From Micromonospora endolithica (GTDB lineage: Bacteria; Actinomycetota; Actinomycetes; Mycobacteriales; Micromonosporaceae): a DNA stretch of 64,000 nt. Made by a program: the position numbers and the translations under genes. Positions within the stretch are counted from its first letter, which is position 1. Every line of letters begins with the position of its first letter. Positions 52,392-61,501 of the stretch are shown here, one piece after another. The stretch lies in the NCBI RefSeq assembly GCF_003626595.1, contig NZ_RBAK01000001.1, positions 62,001 through 126,000 of the forward strand, given 5' to 3'. The notes beneath the pieces were generated by a model. It worked only from the letters and a program-made list of their open reading frames with translations, did no database searches and was not told where the DNA came from.

Positions 52392-54989
52392 TTACGGCCT
52401 GTGGATGTGCTCCGCCCATGCTGCGCCGTCCCACCAGCGCAGCTGCCCCGGCACCTGAGGGTCCGGGTACCAGCCGGCGCCCGGGGCGGCCGCGGCAGAA
52501 ACCTGCCGGCGGCCGAGCAGCCGCCCCAGCACGCCTGAGCGTCGGTCGGGAGCCGCAGTGTCGGCGGCCGACGGGGCCGCAGGTGGCGGTGCGGACGGTT
52601 GCCTCGATGGGTCTGGGGCAGGCTGCGCCACAGGAGCCACAGGAGCCGCAGGCGCCGGGGCTAGCCGTTGCTCCGGGGCGGGTCGGGGCGGTGCTGCCTG
52701 GCCGCTGGACGCCTGGAGCCTCCCGAGCGGAGCTGTCTGCGCGGGCGGCGAAGCCAACGCCGGTGGCCGCACCGAAGTGTTCGTCGACTCCGTGCCGCCG
52801 ACCCGTTCCGGGGTTCGCCCTGCGGTGATCGCGGTAGGACGGACGGTGTCGAGTCCGGCACGGACCTGCCTGACTACGGTCGCGTACCGGTCGAAGGCGA
52901 CGGTGCCGGGCCAGGTGAGCCGGGCAGCGCCGAACTCCTCTGGAGTCGGCGGCCGGTCGAGCGCCTCCTCGATCTGGACGAATCGTGGGGCCTCGGCGGC
53001 CAGCCTGCGGAGGTCCCACGAGAGGCGGTTGCCCTCAATGTCCTCAGCCGCGCGACTGTTGGGGACGTACCGGCCACCGAGGGCGGTGAAGACCCGGTTG
53101 CAGAACGCCGCCCGGCCATAGGGCATCAGCTGCACGCGAGCCTGCTCGACCGCTGCCCTTTCGCCGACGGCGGCGTAGAGCGCGGCGAGGTCTCCACCGA
53201 ACCACGAATTGGCGACCGGCGCCCCGAGGGTGGCGAACTGCTTGGCGGTAGGGAGCTTGCCGCGGCGGGTGACGGCAAGGTTCACCTGGCGGGCGAGCTC
53301 GCGCAGCGGCACCTCCCAGGCGCGGTTCAGCGCAGTCTCCAGGTTCTGGGCGGTCCATGCGCGGCGATGCGCGGTGACGATGTCGCGGAGGATCTCGAAC
53401 CCGTCGCGGCGAACGCCCCCGCCCATCGACATCGTCACGGTGACGCCGATGCCTGCGTCGAGGACGCGGCGGTCGGCCCACAGTTCCTTCGGGGGACCTA
53501 GCCGCCGCTGCGCGGCGCGCAGGTCACCGAACAGTTGCGGGTCGACCGGTGTGCCGGCAGCGGCGAGGGCCTTGACGTCGCGGCTGTAGTGCTCTGCCGC
53601 GCCGTCGATGTCAGTGCGGGAGTACGGGCCTTCGCAGTAGTACCAGCAGGTGAGCGCTATGTTGTTCCAGAAGGTCAGAGCGGGGCCGAACGCGGCGACC
53701 ATCTCCGCGTGTGGGAACAGCGTCGAGACGATGCGGTCGGGGTAGCGCGGAACGCACGCGCCGCCCCACAGGGCGTCGATGTCGACGAGCACGGCTGAGG
53801 GCAGAACCCGCTCGAAATCGGGGCGGGTGAACGGCACGTCCTCGCCGATGCCGAAGCCGCGGCCTGGCGCCAGGTCCGGTGGCGCCGGCATGCCGGACAC
53901 CTGCCGCGCGTGGATGGTGTCGAACGCGGCCCAGTAGCGGCGCAGGACGTCGAGGCGGCGCTGGATGGGGGAACGAATCTCGTCGGTGCCGAGGTAGCTG
54001 GCGAGGATCTTCGCGACCTCCTCGACCGGCAGGTTCTTTTCAGCGGCGGCCTGCTCGACCTTCGCTGAGGCCTGCACATACAGCCGCGGCTCAGGCAGAG
54101 CGGTGGTGATCTCCTCGCCCGCGGCTACCGCCTCGCCGAGGTAGTCCAGCAGCGCCAGCCAGTTGCCGCCGAAGTAGGCGGCGGCCGCTGGTTGCAGCGC
54201 CTTTGTCAGTACCGCGCGTGCGGTGGGCGCGTCCTTGTTCGCCTTCGCGTAGTACCGGCGAACCAGCGGCCGGAGCACCTCGGCGCGCCAGCGGCTCACT
54301 GTCTGCCGGCCGACGACCTGGCGGAGCGCGTCGAGCAGCGCTACCTTCGTCGCGGTCTGCTCCGCGGTCGGGAGCTGTGACCAGCCGTTGCCCGGACGCA
54401 TCCGGGTCAGCGCGGAGTGCACATGCTCGCTCGTGAGTCCGAGCGCGGTGTAGGAGACGTCGACCGCGGCCCAGGCGGCGTCTCGGGCGGCGGGCACGTG
54501 CGCGCCGGCGTCGGGGCCGCGCAGGATCAGTGGTGCGTAGAGGGTGTTGGCGAACGGGATAAGCAGCGCCCAGTTGGCCAGCGCGTCCGGGTTGCCGCTG
54601 AACTTGACGCGTACGCCGTCGGTCGCCGCGGTGTTCATCGCCCACCGCGGCTCGATGGCGTAGTACGCGGGGAGGTTGACCGTTCCCGGCTTGATCGGCG
54701 CGGACTCCGGCAGCCACCACGCGCCCGCGGCCTGTTGCGTGGCGAGGTCGAACCCCTCCTTGAGCGCCGCACGGGTCGAGGCGGGAACGTGCCGGAGCGT
54801 GAGTGCCCTGGTGGCTCCGGCGGCGGTCACCTGCACGGGGGGCTTGCCTGCGAACGCCGCAGCGGTGACCGCGGCCAGCAGCTCGTCCACCGCGGCGAAC
54901 CGCTTGCCGGCACCGGCCTCGTCCTCGACGGCCAGCCACTCCTCTGCATTTGTGGTCGCGGCCAGTCGGCGCCCCAGGCTGTCAGTCAC
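52392..54989 (-). CDS. Large unknown protein with C-terminal DUF2510, 865 aa
   Basis: GTG 54989 overlaps the helicase stop by eight bases. The first ~700 residues are a novel-looking mixed domain (segments LIPFANTLYAPLILRG, LVDIDALWGGACVPRYPD, TFWNNIALTCWYYCEG). They are followed by a Pro/Ala/Gln-rich linker (~710-830) and a C-terminal DUF2510 module GWYPDPQVPGQLRWWDG (~838-854). DUF2510 is a short Trp-rich module usually at the ends of actinobacterial membrane proteins; here no membrane helix is seen. Function is unknown. Its coupling to a nuclease-helicase suggests a joint, defence-like role. Confidence 0.7.
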   Translation of the reverse strand: MTDSLGRRLAATTNAEEWLAVEDEAGAGKRFAAVDELLAAVTAAAFAGKPPVQVTAAGATRALTLRHVPASTRAALKEGFDLATQQAAGAWWLPESAPIKPGTVNLPAYYAIEPRWAMNTAATDGVRVKFSGNPDALANWALLIPFANTLYAPLILRGPDAGAHVPAARDAAWAAVDVSYTALGLTSEHVHSALTRMRPGNGWSQLPTAEQTATKVALLDALRQVVGRQTVSRWRAEVLRPLVRRYYAKANKDAPTARAVLTKALQPAAAAYFGGNWLALLDYLGEAVAAGEEITTALPEPRLYVQASAKVEQAAAEKNLPVEEVAKILASYLGTDEIRSPIQRRLDVLRRYWAAFDTIHARQVSGMPAPPDLAPGRGFGIGEDVPFTRPDFERVLPSAVLVDIDALWGGACVPRYPDRIVSTLFPHAEMVAAFGPALTFWNNIALTCWYYCEGPYSRTDIDGAAEHYSRDVKALAAAGTPVDPQLFGDLRAAQRRLGPPKELWADRRVLDAGIGVTVTMSMGGGVRRDGFEILRDIVTAHRRAWTAQNLETALNRAWEVPLRELARQVNLAVTRRGKLPTAKQFATLGAPVANSWFGGDLAALYAAVGERAAVEQARVQLMPYGRAAFCNRVFTALGGRYVPNSRAAEDIEGNRLSWDLRRLAAEAPRFVQIEEALDRPPTPEEFGAARLTWPGTVAFDRYATVVRQVRAGLDTVRPTAITAGRTPERVGGTESTNTSVRPPALASPPAQTAPLGRLQASSGQAAPPRPAPEQRLAPAPAAPVAPVAQPAPDPSRQPSAPPPAAPSAADTAAPDRRSGVLGRLLGRRQVSAAAAPGAGWYPDPQVPGQLRWWDGAAWAEHIHRP

Positions 54990-57060
54990 GCAAGCCTCGC
55001 ATCACCTCGACGTACTGCTCGAACGTCACCGGGTTGGCGGTGCTGGCCGCGTAGGCGGCGTACCGGGCGGCCAGCGCCTCCCGTTCGCGTTCCGCGCGGC
55101 GGGTCTCGACCCGATCGGCGTCGTACACCACGCGGGTGGCGATCTCGCCGCGCTCGAACAGGACGAAGGCGTCCATCCGGCCGGCTTCGTCACCGCCGGT
55201 AGTTCCGGGCGACGGCGGCCGGGTGCCGCCCGGGCGGGCATCGAGCGTCGCGTCCCCGGTGACCGGGTCCATGTCGTTCTCGGCGTAAAGGGTGTCCAGG
55301 TGCTCGTTGAGGCCAAGCTCAGCGTGCAGCACGACGTCGAGGAATTGCTGCTCCGGGCCGACCCGGCCGATCAGCGCCGGGTGGAGCAGCACGCGGATCC
55401 CGCGGCCGATGAACTGGTAGAACTCGCTGAAGCTGCCGTACGGGCGCATCGGGACGACGACGCAGATTGGCGGGAAGTCGTAGCCCTGGCCGAGCATCTT
55501 CAACTGCACAATCGCGTCCAGGTCGCCGGCATCGGACTCGAACCGCTCGCGGACCCGCTTGATCTGGGTGTCGGTCATCGAGTGGTGCAACACGTCGCAG
55601 GCGATGCCGTGCTCGTTGGCGATGCGGGAGATCTGCTCGGCGTGCGCCTGCCCCATCGCCGCGAACAACACCCTCGGCTTGACCGGGAACAGCAGCTCCC
55701 GCTGAGCGTCCAGCGCGCTGGCCACCGCCCGCATGACCTGGCGGATGGGTTCGGTGGACCGTGCGGTGATACGTGACAGTTTGCGTTCGTCTCCGAGTAC
55801 GGCGAGCAGCGCGTCGCGGCCGACGATCTCCTCTCGGCGCCCGTCGGGCCACACCAGCTCGTAGGTGGTCACTGCGGTGTCGGGGACGAAAGGCAGCACC
55901 CGCAGGTTCTTGGCGTTGCCGTCTGCGATGGAGTCGATCAGCCGGTAGCGGTAGACGACGTCGCCGTCGATCGGTTTGCCGTCCAGGCGGGTGAAGCAGG
56001 CGCTCATCAGCAGCGACCGGGCGCCAGCAAAGTGCGCGAACAGTCGCTGGTAGGACTCCGCGGCGGCGATGTGCGCCTCGTCGACGACGATCATGTCCAC
56101 GTCGCCGGGGGCGAGCTTGGCCAGCAGGTCGTCGGGGTCGTCACCGGTGCCCAGGGAATGGAAGTTGGTCACGATCACGTCGGCGGCGAGCAACTGTTCT
56201 CGCGTGACGCGCCGGATGCCGCCGGTGTCCCGGTCGAGCACCCGCACCACTGGCGGGCGGCGGCCGGGGATGAGCGGGCCGCCGGGGAGCCCGTAGAGGG
56301 CGTTGCCAGGCGTCTGGTGGTCGAAGGCGCGATCGAATGCGCCCCGGATGACATTGCCCGGCGTGACGACCAACGCGCGGCGCCGGGTGAACGCTAGGGC
56401 CGCGACCACGCCGAGGACCGTTTTGCCGGCACCGACGCTCATCACGCAGGCGGCCTTCGTGCCACCGGAGCCGTAGTAGTTGCCGAGCGCGGCGAATGCT
56501 TGCTTCTGACACTCCCGCAGCGTGCGGAGGTCGACGGCGGATCGGACGCCGACGAAGTACCCGGAGGAGGTCGGCGTCGCAGCGCGTGGTGAGGGTGCCA
56601 ACGCCCACATCGGGTCGGGGGCCATGTCGGGCGTCTCCACATGGGGATCGGGAATGACGAGGAGGGCAAGCGCGGCGTCGCGAGTGAGTACCGCTTGAAG
56701 CTGGGCAATGCAGCGGGCGGCGTCGGTGCGGATCGCGTCGTAGGAGAACCGGACGACGGCACGGCCGGTGGCGGTCAGGTCGTTCTGCCGGAGCCGGTCG
56801 TACGTGAACGCCGCACGGGTGCCATGCACGGCGAAGCCGTCGAGCTCGACAGCGACAGCCAGCTCGTCGCCGACGATCTCGTAGTCCAAGCGATAGGTGT
56901 GTCCGTCGACGGTGACCTCGGCCTGCGGGCGGACGCGAGCGGCGATCGCCCGGGACGCGGCCGGCGTGAGTACCCACCGCAGGAACGCCCACTCGAGGAA
57001 CGAGTCGCTGGGCAGCACATCCGCCAGCGACGTGACCTTGCCCGCCTGGGTGGGAATCAT
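54982..57060 (-). CDS. DUF559-type nuclease fused to a DEAH-box SF2 helicase
   Basis: A 692-aa fusion from ATG 57060, which overlaps the upstream stop (ATGA). Residues ~20-120 resemble a DUF559/Vsr-like endonuclease: TYRLDYEI (Asp59), VAVELDGFAVHG (Glu72, Asp74), YDRLRQNDL and VRFSYDAIR. Then comes an SF2 helicase: Walker A SVGAGKT (208-214), VVDEAH (325-330), MSACFTR (motif III, SAC in place of the usual SAT) and YQFIGRGIR (motif VI, ~548-556). The domain order is like Type I/III restriction or DNA-repair motors but with the nuclease at the N-terminus. Likely a DNA-translocating nuclease. Confidence 0.8.
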   Translation of the reverse strand: MIPTQAGKVTSLADVLPSDSFLEWAFLRWVLTPAASRAIAARVRPQAEVTVDGHTYRLDYEIVGDELAVAVELDGFAVHGTRAAFTYDRLRQNDLTATGRAVVRFSYDAIRTDAARCIAQLQAVLTRDAALALLVIPDPHVETPDMAPDPMWALAPSPRAATPTSSGYFVGVRSAVDLRTLRECQKQAFAALGNYYGSGGTKAACVMSVGAGKTVLGVVAALAFTRRRALVVTPGNVIRGAFDRAFDHQTPGNALYGLPGGPLIPGRRPPVVRVLDRDTGGIRRVTREQLLAADVIVTNFHSLGTGDDPDDLLAKLAPGDVDMIVVDEAHIAAAESYQRLFAHFAGARSLLMSACFTRLDGKPIDGDVVYRYRLIDSIADGNAKNLRVLPFVPDTAVTTYELVWPDGRREEIVGRDALLAVLGDERKLSRITARSTEPIRQVMRAVASALDAQRELLFPVKPRVLFAAMGQAHAEQISRIANEHGIACDVLHHSMTDTQIKRVRERFESDAGDLDAIVQLKMLGQGYDFPPICVVVPMRPYGSFSEFYQFIGRGIRVLLHPALIGRVGPEQQFLDVVLHAELGLNEHLDTLYAENDMDPVTGDATLDARPGGTRPPSPGTTGGDEAGRMDAFVLFERGEIATRVVYDADRVETRRAEREREALAARYAAYAASTANPVTFEQYVEVMRGLRD

Positions 57061-57683
57061 CCGCCGTTGTCCTCCGCGGCGAACGCTACACACCGCTCCC
57101 GTGCGCGCCGGGCAGGTGGAGTGTCGCTGTTGTCGAACTGGTCGGCGAGCTCCAGCACCCGGGCTGCGTCGCCGAGCGCCCCCTCGGTGAGGTAGAGGTC
57201 AAGAAGTGTCCGGAACGCCGTGATGCTGACGAACCGCACCCCGCCGTCACGGTGCTCATAGGTGACCGCGCCGGGGCAAGCCTGGATCAGTTGGAGGTCT
57301 AGCCAGCACAGCCGTTCCAGCTCGACGAATGCCTGCGGCCCCTCGGCGCGACGCGACCACAGCAGCGAGATGACCTCCTGGATCGCGAAGTGGTAATCGG
57401 CGGGTTCACCGGGTAGCTCGAGAGCTTCGGCGAGGGTGCGCAGCACCCGGGCCGTTGTCGCCTTACGGGAATCATCGAGACGGTGAGCACCGGCAGGGGC
57501 CTGACTGGTGGTTCCGTTTGGCAGCGGCCAACTCAGCGACGGCGGCATGTCCGGCCAGCGGTTCACTGTCGGGCGGACGCTGCGCTGCCTGAGCTTGGAC
57601 ACGTCCAGCCCGGGCGGCGGGGAGTAGCGGACGCCTGGCATATCCGCGAAGCGCGGGAACCACAGCGGCACCTGCGAACTCAT
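57057..57683 (-). CDS. Hypothetical protein, 208 aa, first gene of nuclease-helicase operon
   Basis: Begins MSSQVPLWFPRFADMPGV. A Pro-rich N-terminal third leads to a helical domain with ATTARVLRTLAEALELPGEP, FAIQEVISLLWSRRAEG and FRTLLDLYLTEGALGDAARVLELADQF, resembling a few helical repeats. No catalytic motif is seen. Its stop overlaps the helicase start. It may be a specificity, sensor or adaptor subunit; this is inference from gene order only. Confidence 0.65.
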   Translation of the reverse strand: MSSQVPLWFPRFADMPGVRYSPPPGLDVSKLRQRSVRPTVNRWPDMPPSLSWPLPNGTTSQAPAGAHRLDDSRKATTARVLRTLAEALELPGEPADYHFAIQEVISLLWSRRAEGPQAFVELERLCWLDLQLIQACPGAVTYEHRDGGVRFVSITAFRTLLDLYLTEGALGDAARVLELADQFDNSDTPPARRARERCVAFAAEDNGG

Positions 57684-57967
57684 CGGACGCCCTTCCCCGC
57701 AACGGCGGCGGCGGGGCCGCGTTGCTGAATCAGCACGTAAAGTACCGACGGCCGGCTACGTTGTCACGCTGCGCCGCCCCGACGCACCCTCATCAATGAG
57801 TAGCCGGGCTGGCCGTCAGACTCCGTCTCGATCGCTGTCCGTCAGCCGACCGGCCGGATGCCGCCGATAGCACCCGAAAGGGTGACAGAGCTGCGTGAAC
57901 CAACCGCTCCTCCTACTCTGGACGTGAGAACCATGACGGGGGTAGATGCGCCGATCGTGGAGGTCCT

Positions 57968-59350
57968 ATGGCGACGAGGATGACGGCAGCCGCGGAACGG
58001 GGCACTCTTTCGTCGTGGGCCGCCGGGCAGCGGAAGCTACGGCCGCAGCGGTTCACCACCGCTACGGATGGGCTGCGGTTCGCGTTCTACGGCCGGATGT
58101 CCACCGTCGACTTCCAAGACCGGGCTTCGTCCTGCCGGTGGCAGCGCGACTACGCCGAAGACTTGATCGCCAGTCACGGCCGGATCGTGGTCGACTTCTT
58201 CGACGAGGGCACCTCTCGCCGGGTGGCCTGGTCGGACCGGCCGCAGGCGGCACGGCTGCTCGCCGCCGTGACAGACGCGGCACGCGGGTTCGACGCGATC
58301 GTCGTCGGTGAGTACGAGCGCGCCTTTCACGGCCAGCAGCTTGAACAGTTGACCCCTCTCCTCGTTCGGCACGGCGTGCAGCTGTGGCTGCCGGAAACCT
58401 ACGGGCCGGTGGACTTCGACAACCCCCGGCAGTTGGCGCTGCTGGACCTGCTGGGCGTGCACTCCCAGCGGGAGGTGTCCCGGGCCCGGCATCGCACAAC
58501 TGCAGCCATGCGCGCCCAAGCCGAGTTGCAGGGTCGACATCTCGGCGGTCGGCCACCCTATGGCTATCGCCTTGTGGACGCCGGCCCGCATCCGAACCGC
58601 GCTCACGCCGCTTGGGGACGCCGTCTGCATCGCCTAGAGCCCGACCCTGCCACCGCGCCCCCTGTGCGGTGGATTTTCGAGCAGCGGCTCGCGGGGCGCA
58701 GCGTGGCCAGCATCGCCCGCGCCCTCAACGACACCGGCATCCCCTGCCCGTCCGGCGCCGACCCGGCACGTAACCCGCACCGCAGCGGCCGATGCTGGAT
58801 ACTGACCACGGTCGCGGCGATCCTGGCCAATCCCCGATACACCGGCCGCCAGGTGTGGAACCGGCAGCGCACCGACCAGGACGACGTCGAGCCCGATGGA
58901 ACTCTCGCGCGGCACCGCGAGGTCCAGCGCTGGAACACCGCCCCGCACTGGGTCATCTCCCGACAGATCGCGCACCCACCGCTGGTCACCGAGGAGCAGT
59001 TCGTCGCGGCTCAGGCGATCCACACCGCGCCGACGCCAACCGACGGCGCCCATCGCCACTACCTGCTTGCCGGCCTCGTGTGCTGCGGCATCTGCGGCCG
59101 GATCATGGACTCCCATTGGGTCCACGGCCGACCAGGCTACCGCTGCCGCCACGGCCACACCAGCAGCCGCACCAAGACCTCACCGCGGCCGAAGACTCTG
59201 TACATCCGGGAAGACCACCTCCTCGACCGCATCCGCCACGAACGCGGACTTCACCGCCACCACCCCGCGCTGCGCAGCCCCGACTCAGTGAAGGTCGCTT
59301 CCTACCTGTGCACGGCTACAGGACGCCGACGAGCTGCGGTGCGGGTGTGA
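57968..59350 (+). CDS. Large serine recombinase
   Basis: A 460-aa site-specific recombinase. The resolvase domain shows FYGRMSTVDFQDRASSC with the nucleophile Ser45, IVVGEYERAF, and QREVSRARHRTTAAM before the recombinase domain (GGRPPYGYRLV; ILANPRYTGRQVWNRQR). A zinc-ribbon LVCCGICGRIMD...CRHG sits near 355-385. GGAGGTCCT precedes ATG 57968. The last ~30 residues overlap the convergent SNase gene and look atypical, so the 3' end may be altered. Such enzymes integrate phages and islands. Confidence 0.88.
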   Translation: MATRMTAAAERGTLSSWAAGQRKLRPQRFTTATDGLRFAFYGRMSTVDFQDRASSCRWQRDYAEDLIASHGRIVVDFFDEGTSRRVAWSDRPQAARLLAAVTDAARGFDAIVVGEYERAFHGQQLEQLTPLLVRHGVQLWLPETYGPVDFDNPRQLALLDLLGVHSQREVSRARHRTTAAMRAQAELQGRHLGGRPPYGYRLVDAGPHPNRAHAAWGRRLHRLEPDPATAPPVRWIFEQRLAGRSVASIARALNDTGIPCPSGADPARNPHRSGRCWILTTVAAILANPRYTGRQVWNRQRTDQDDVEPDGTLARHREVQRWNTAPHWVISRQIAHPPLVTEEQFVAAQAIHTAPTPTDGAHRHYLLAGLVCCGICGRIMDSHWVHGRPGYRCRHGHTSSRTKTSPRPKTLYIREDHLLDRIRHERGLHRHHPALRSPDSVKVASYLCTATGRRRAAVRV

Positions 59351-60221
59351 GGTTGAGGTGGCTGACGGCGTCGCGGAGGTCCGTAGGCCAGATCCACAGC
59401 CGGTATTCCGGGTCGATGTCGGCGTAGTCCTCGGGGCCGTGCAGGACTCGAGTGCGCATGTCGGCGCAGTATCGCTCGCGCCAGGACCGCTCATGGACGG
59501 TGAGCGGCTGGTCGGTGACCTTCTTGCGGGTGATCTGAAACAGCTTCTCGATGGCCCGGTACTCGTAGGCCAACAGCGTCTGTGGGTCGGCCCAAATCCC
59601 GGCGCGGTTGGTGCGGGCATCGGCGGCGGCCTGAATCAGCAGGGCCAGGTCCTCAGCGCCGGGAATGGACGGGTAGATCACGAATGGGGCGGCCCAGCCG
59701 GCGGTGACGAGGTCGAGGTTGAACGTTGGCCGCTGGTGCTTGGGGATCTCGCGGCGTTCCTTCTCGGTGTAGTTCGGGGCGACGTAGGCCAGCAGCCGGT
59801 GGTTGTCGTCGAAGGGGCTGTCGGCTGTTCGGATGAAGATGGACCGCGGTGTCCCGCCCGGTCGGGCCAGGCGGGTGGTGATGTTCTGCTTGCCGAACGC
59901 GGACGCGGCCTGGCCCTGGGTGAAGTGCAGGCTTCCCGCTTGTCCGGTCTCCAGCTTGGGAAGTAGGAACTCGGCCAGGCCGGGGCCGACGGGCGCCTTG
60001 CCCTGGCGGATCCACTGCGCGAGCTGCGCGAAATCTTGGTCGATCTCGCTGGCCCGCTGGACGCTGCGGGCGGTGACCTCGGGGGTGTCCACGGACAGCA
60101 TCCGCACCGGCATGCGCAGGTTCGGGGTGTCCCCGTCGGTGACATCAACCAGAGCACGAGACCCCAGCGACGGCATGCTCTCCCCCGCCGGCGACCAGAA
60201 GATCTGCACAGCCTCGATCAC
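59316..60221 (-). CDS. SNase-like (thermonuclease-family) protein
   Basis: A 301-aa protein from GTG 60221 (GGAGGCGACCC upstream). Residues 24-48 carry the staphylococcal-nuclease-like pattern LVDVTDGDTPNLRMPVRML with VDTPE, giving Asp29/Asp31, Arg40 and Glu48 as probable calcium and catalytic residues. The long insertion after this (KLETGQAGSLHF...) and a C-terminal extension are unusual for a simple SNase. No signal peptide is visible, so it may act in the cytosol. It converges with the recombinase gene, overlapping its 3' end by 35 bp. Confidence 0.7.
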   Translation of the reverse strand: MIEAVQIFWSPAGESMPSLGSRALVDVTDGDTPNLRMPVRMLSVDTPEVTARSVQRASEIDQDFAQLAQWIRQGKAPVGPGLAEFLLPKLETGQAGSLHFTQGQAASAFGKQNITTRLARPGGTPRSIFIRTADSPFDDNHRLLAYVAPNYTEKERREIPKHQRPTFNLDLVTAGWAAPFVIYPSIPGAEDLALLIQAAADARTNRAGIWADPQTLLAYEYRAIEKLFQITRKKVTDQPLTVHERSWRERYCADMRTRVLHGPEDYADIDPEYRLWIWPTDLRDAVSHLNLTPAPQLVGVL

Positions 60222-60461
60222 GGGTCGCCTCCAAGACCTACACGGCACCACTGTCACCAGCGAGTGCACCACGACCAGAGCAGCAGGCCAGCGATAGTGG
60301 CAGGAATCCGACCACGAGGTCCAAGCCAAAGCGGATGGCAGCCGCGATCGCTTCTCTACAGGCGGCCCTCGACCATCACCTGCCGCAGTCGACGTTGGTC
60401 GATCACGTGCGTCAGGTACGTGGCGGGTCAGCCGCCAGCGCGCCGTCCTCGACGCTGCCGC

Positions 60462-60833
60462 TCAGCGGGTTTTCCTTGTCGCTCGTTTGCGGGGCGGCGT
60501 CAACAGCTCGGCGATCGCGGTGATCGCTGATGGCACCAGACGGTAGTACGCCCAGACTCCGCGCTTCTCGCGCTCGATCAGGCCGGCCTCGGTGAGGATC
60601 CGTAGGTGGTGACTCACGGTTGGCTGGGACAGACCGAGCGGCGCGGTGAGGTCACTCACGGACGCCTCGCCTTCGGGGGCCGACTGGATCAGACTGAGCA
60701 GTCGCAGCCTGGCCGGATCAGCGAAGGCTTTGAGCACTCCCGCGAGCCGCTCGGCATCGGCACGTTTGATCGGCTCGCCAGCGAGGGGCGAGATCGCAGG
60801 CGTTGACGTTTTCGCGGTTCCCACGTCTTGCAT
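60462..60833 (-). CDS. ArsR-family regulator lacking cysteine
   Basis: A 123-aa winged-helix protein: GVLKAFADPARLRLLSLI, LTAPLGLSQPTVSHHLRILTEAGLIER, and a basic C-terminus. It contains no Cys at all, so it cannot use the thiol metal sites of ArsR/CmtR sensors. The His pair in SHHLR is part of the DNA-binding helix. It may sense a non-thiophilic ligand or act constitutively. A small palindrome abuts the start codon. No obvious target gene follows it. Confidence 0.85.
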   Translation of the reverse strand: MQDVGTAKTSTPAISPLAGEPIKRADAERLAGVLKAFADPARLRLLSLIQSAPEGEASVSDLTAPLGLSQPTVSHHLRILTEAGLIEREKRGVWAYYRLVPSAITAIAELLTPPRKRATRKTR

Positions 60834-60834
60834 C

Positions 60835-60845
60835 GTTGCAGCAAC
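60835..60845. promoter_or_regulatory. Short palindrome upstream of the Cys-free arsR gene
   Basis: GTTGCAGCAAC, two bases before the ATG (60833). A wider repeat CTTGCA/TGCAAG (60827-60832 and 60851-60856) surrounds it. It is a candidate autoregulatory site. Confidence 0.4.
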
Positions 60846-61501
60846 ACCCCTGCAAGGCTTGTGAAACGAGGGGCGAATCACGCTAACTTCACCGCGTAGG
60901 CCCTCCACGGCTGTTGCCGTCTTGTCGGTGTCTATATGGCGAGGACCCGGTCGACAGAGATCGGCGGAACCAGTAACCGCTGACTCCGAGGAAGGCTTGG
61001 TCAACTTCCATGGGCGACGAGTGGCGTTCGTGGTGGTCGCGGACGGTGACTGCAAGGTACCGCATCTGTTGTGGTCCGCTCGGGAACGGGTCACCGCCGC
61101 TCGTGCCGATGGTGGCATCGCGACAGTCTGAAAGCTGCCGACGACCCGGCCAGCGCCGGTGCCAAGGTCTCGCACGTGCAGCGGGGTCCGTTGGAGGTTT
61201 GGCGCCTACGACGGAACGACGAATTCGGTGTTGACGTAGCTTGGGCGGAGGCGGCCGATCCAGGCGAGGTCGACGATGAACGCGCAGCCAAACTGCTGCG
61301 GATGGCTCATCCTTTGAACCCGCTTCACGACGGTGGCGTCGACCTCGGGCCAACCTTGATGCGGGCAGTCAGGGCGCCCTCTTCGTCTGGTACCAAATGT
61401 TCCAAGGCTAAGCTGGGAGTGCGCCTGACCTGACTCGTGGCGCCGTTCCTGTTGGCACGTAGACGGGGCGGCAAGGGGCGTCGGCGCTCAGGGGAGAGTC
61501 T
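60846..61501. other. Stretch without a supported gene
   Basis: About 650 bp. Open frames on both strands have irregular codon use and no ribosome sites, suggesting decayed sequence. No repeats were noticed. Confidence 0.35.

Noticed and set aside
52228-53019. N-terminal extension of the 809-aa protein by more than 260 codons
   Set aside because: The open frame continues upstream but lies antisense to the end of the DUF2510 gene and is Arg/Pro/Gly-rich shadow sequence. Protein-like sequence starts near 52227.
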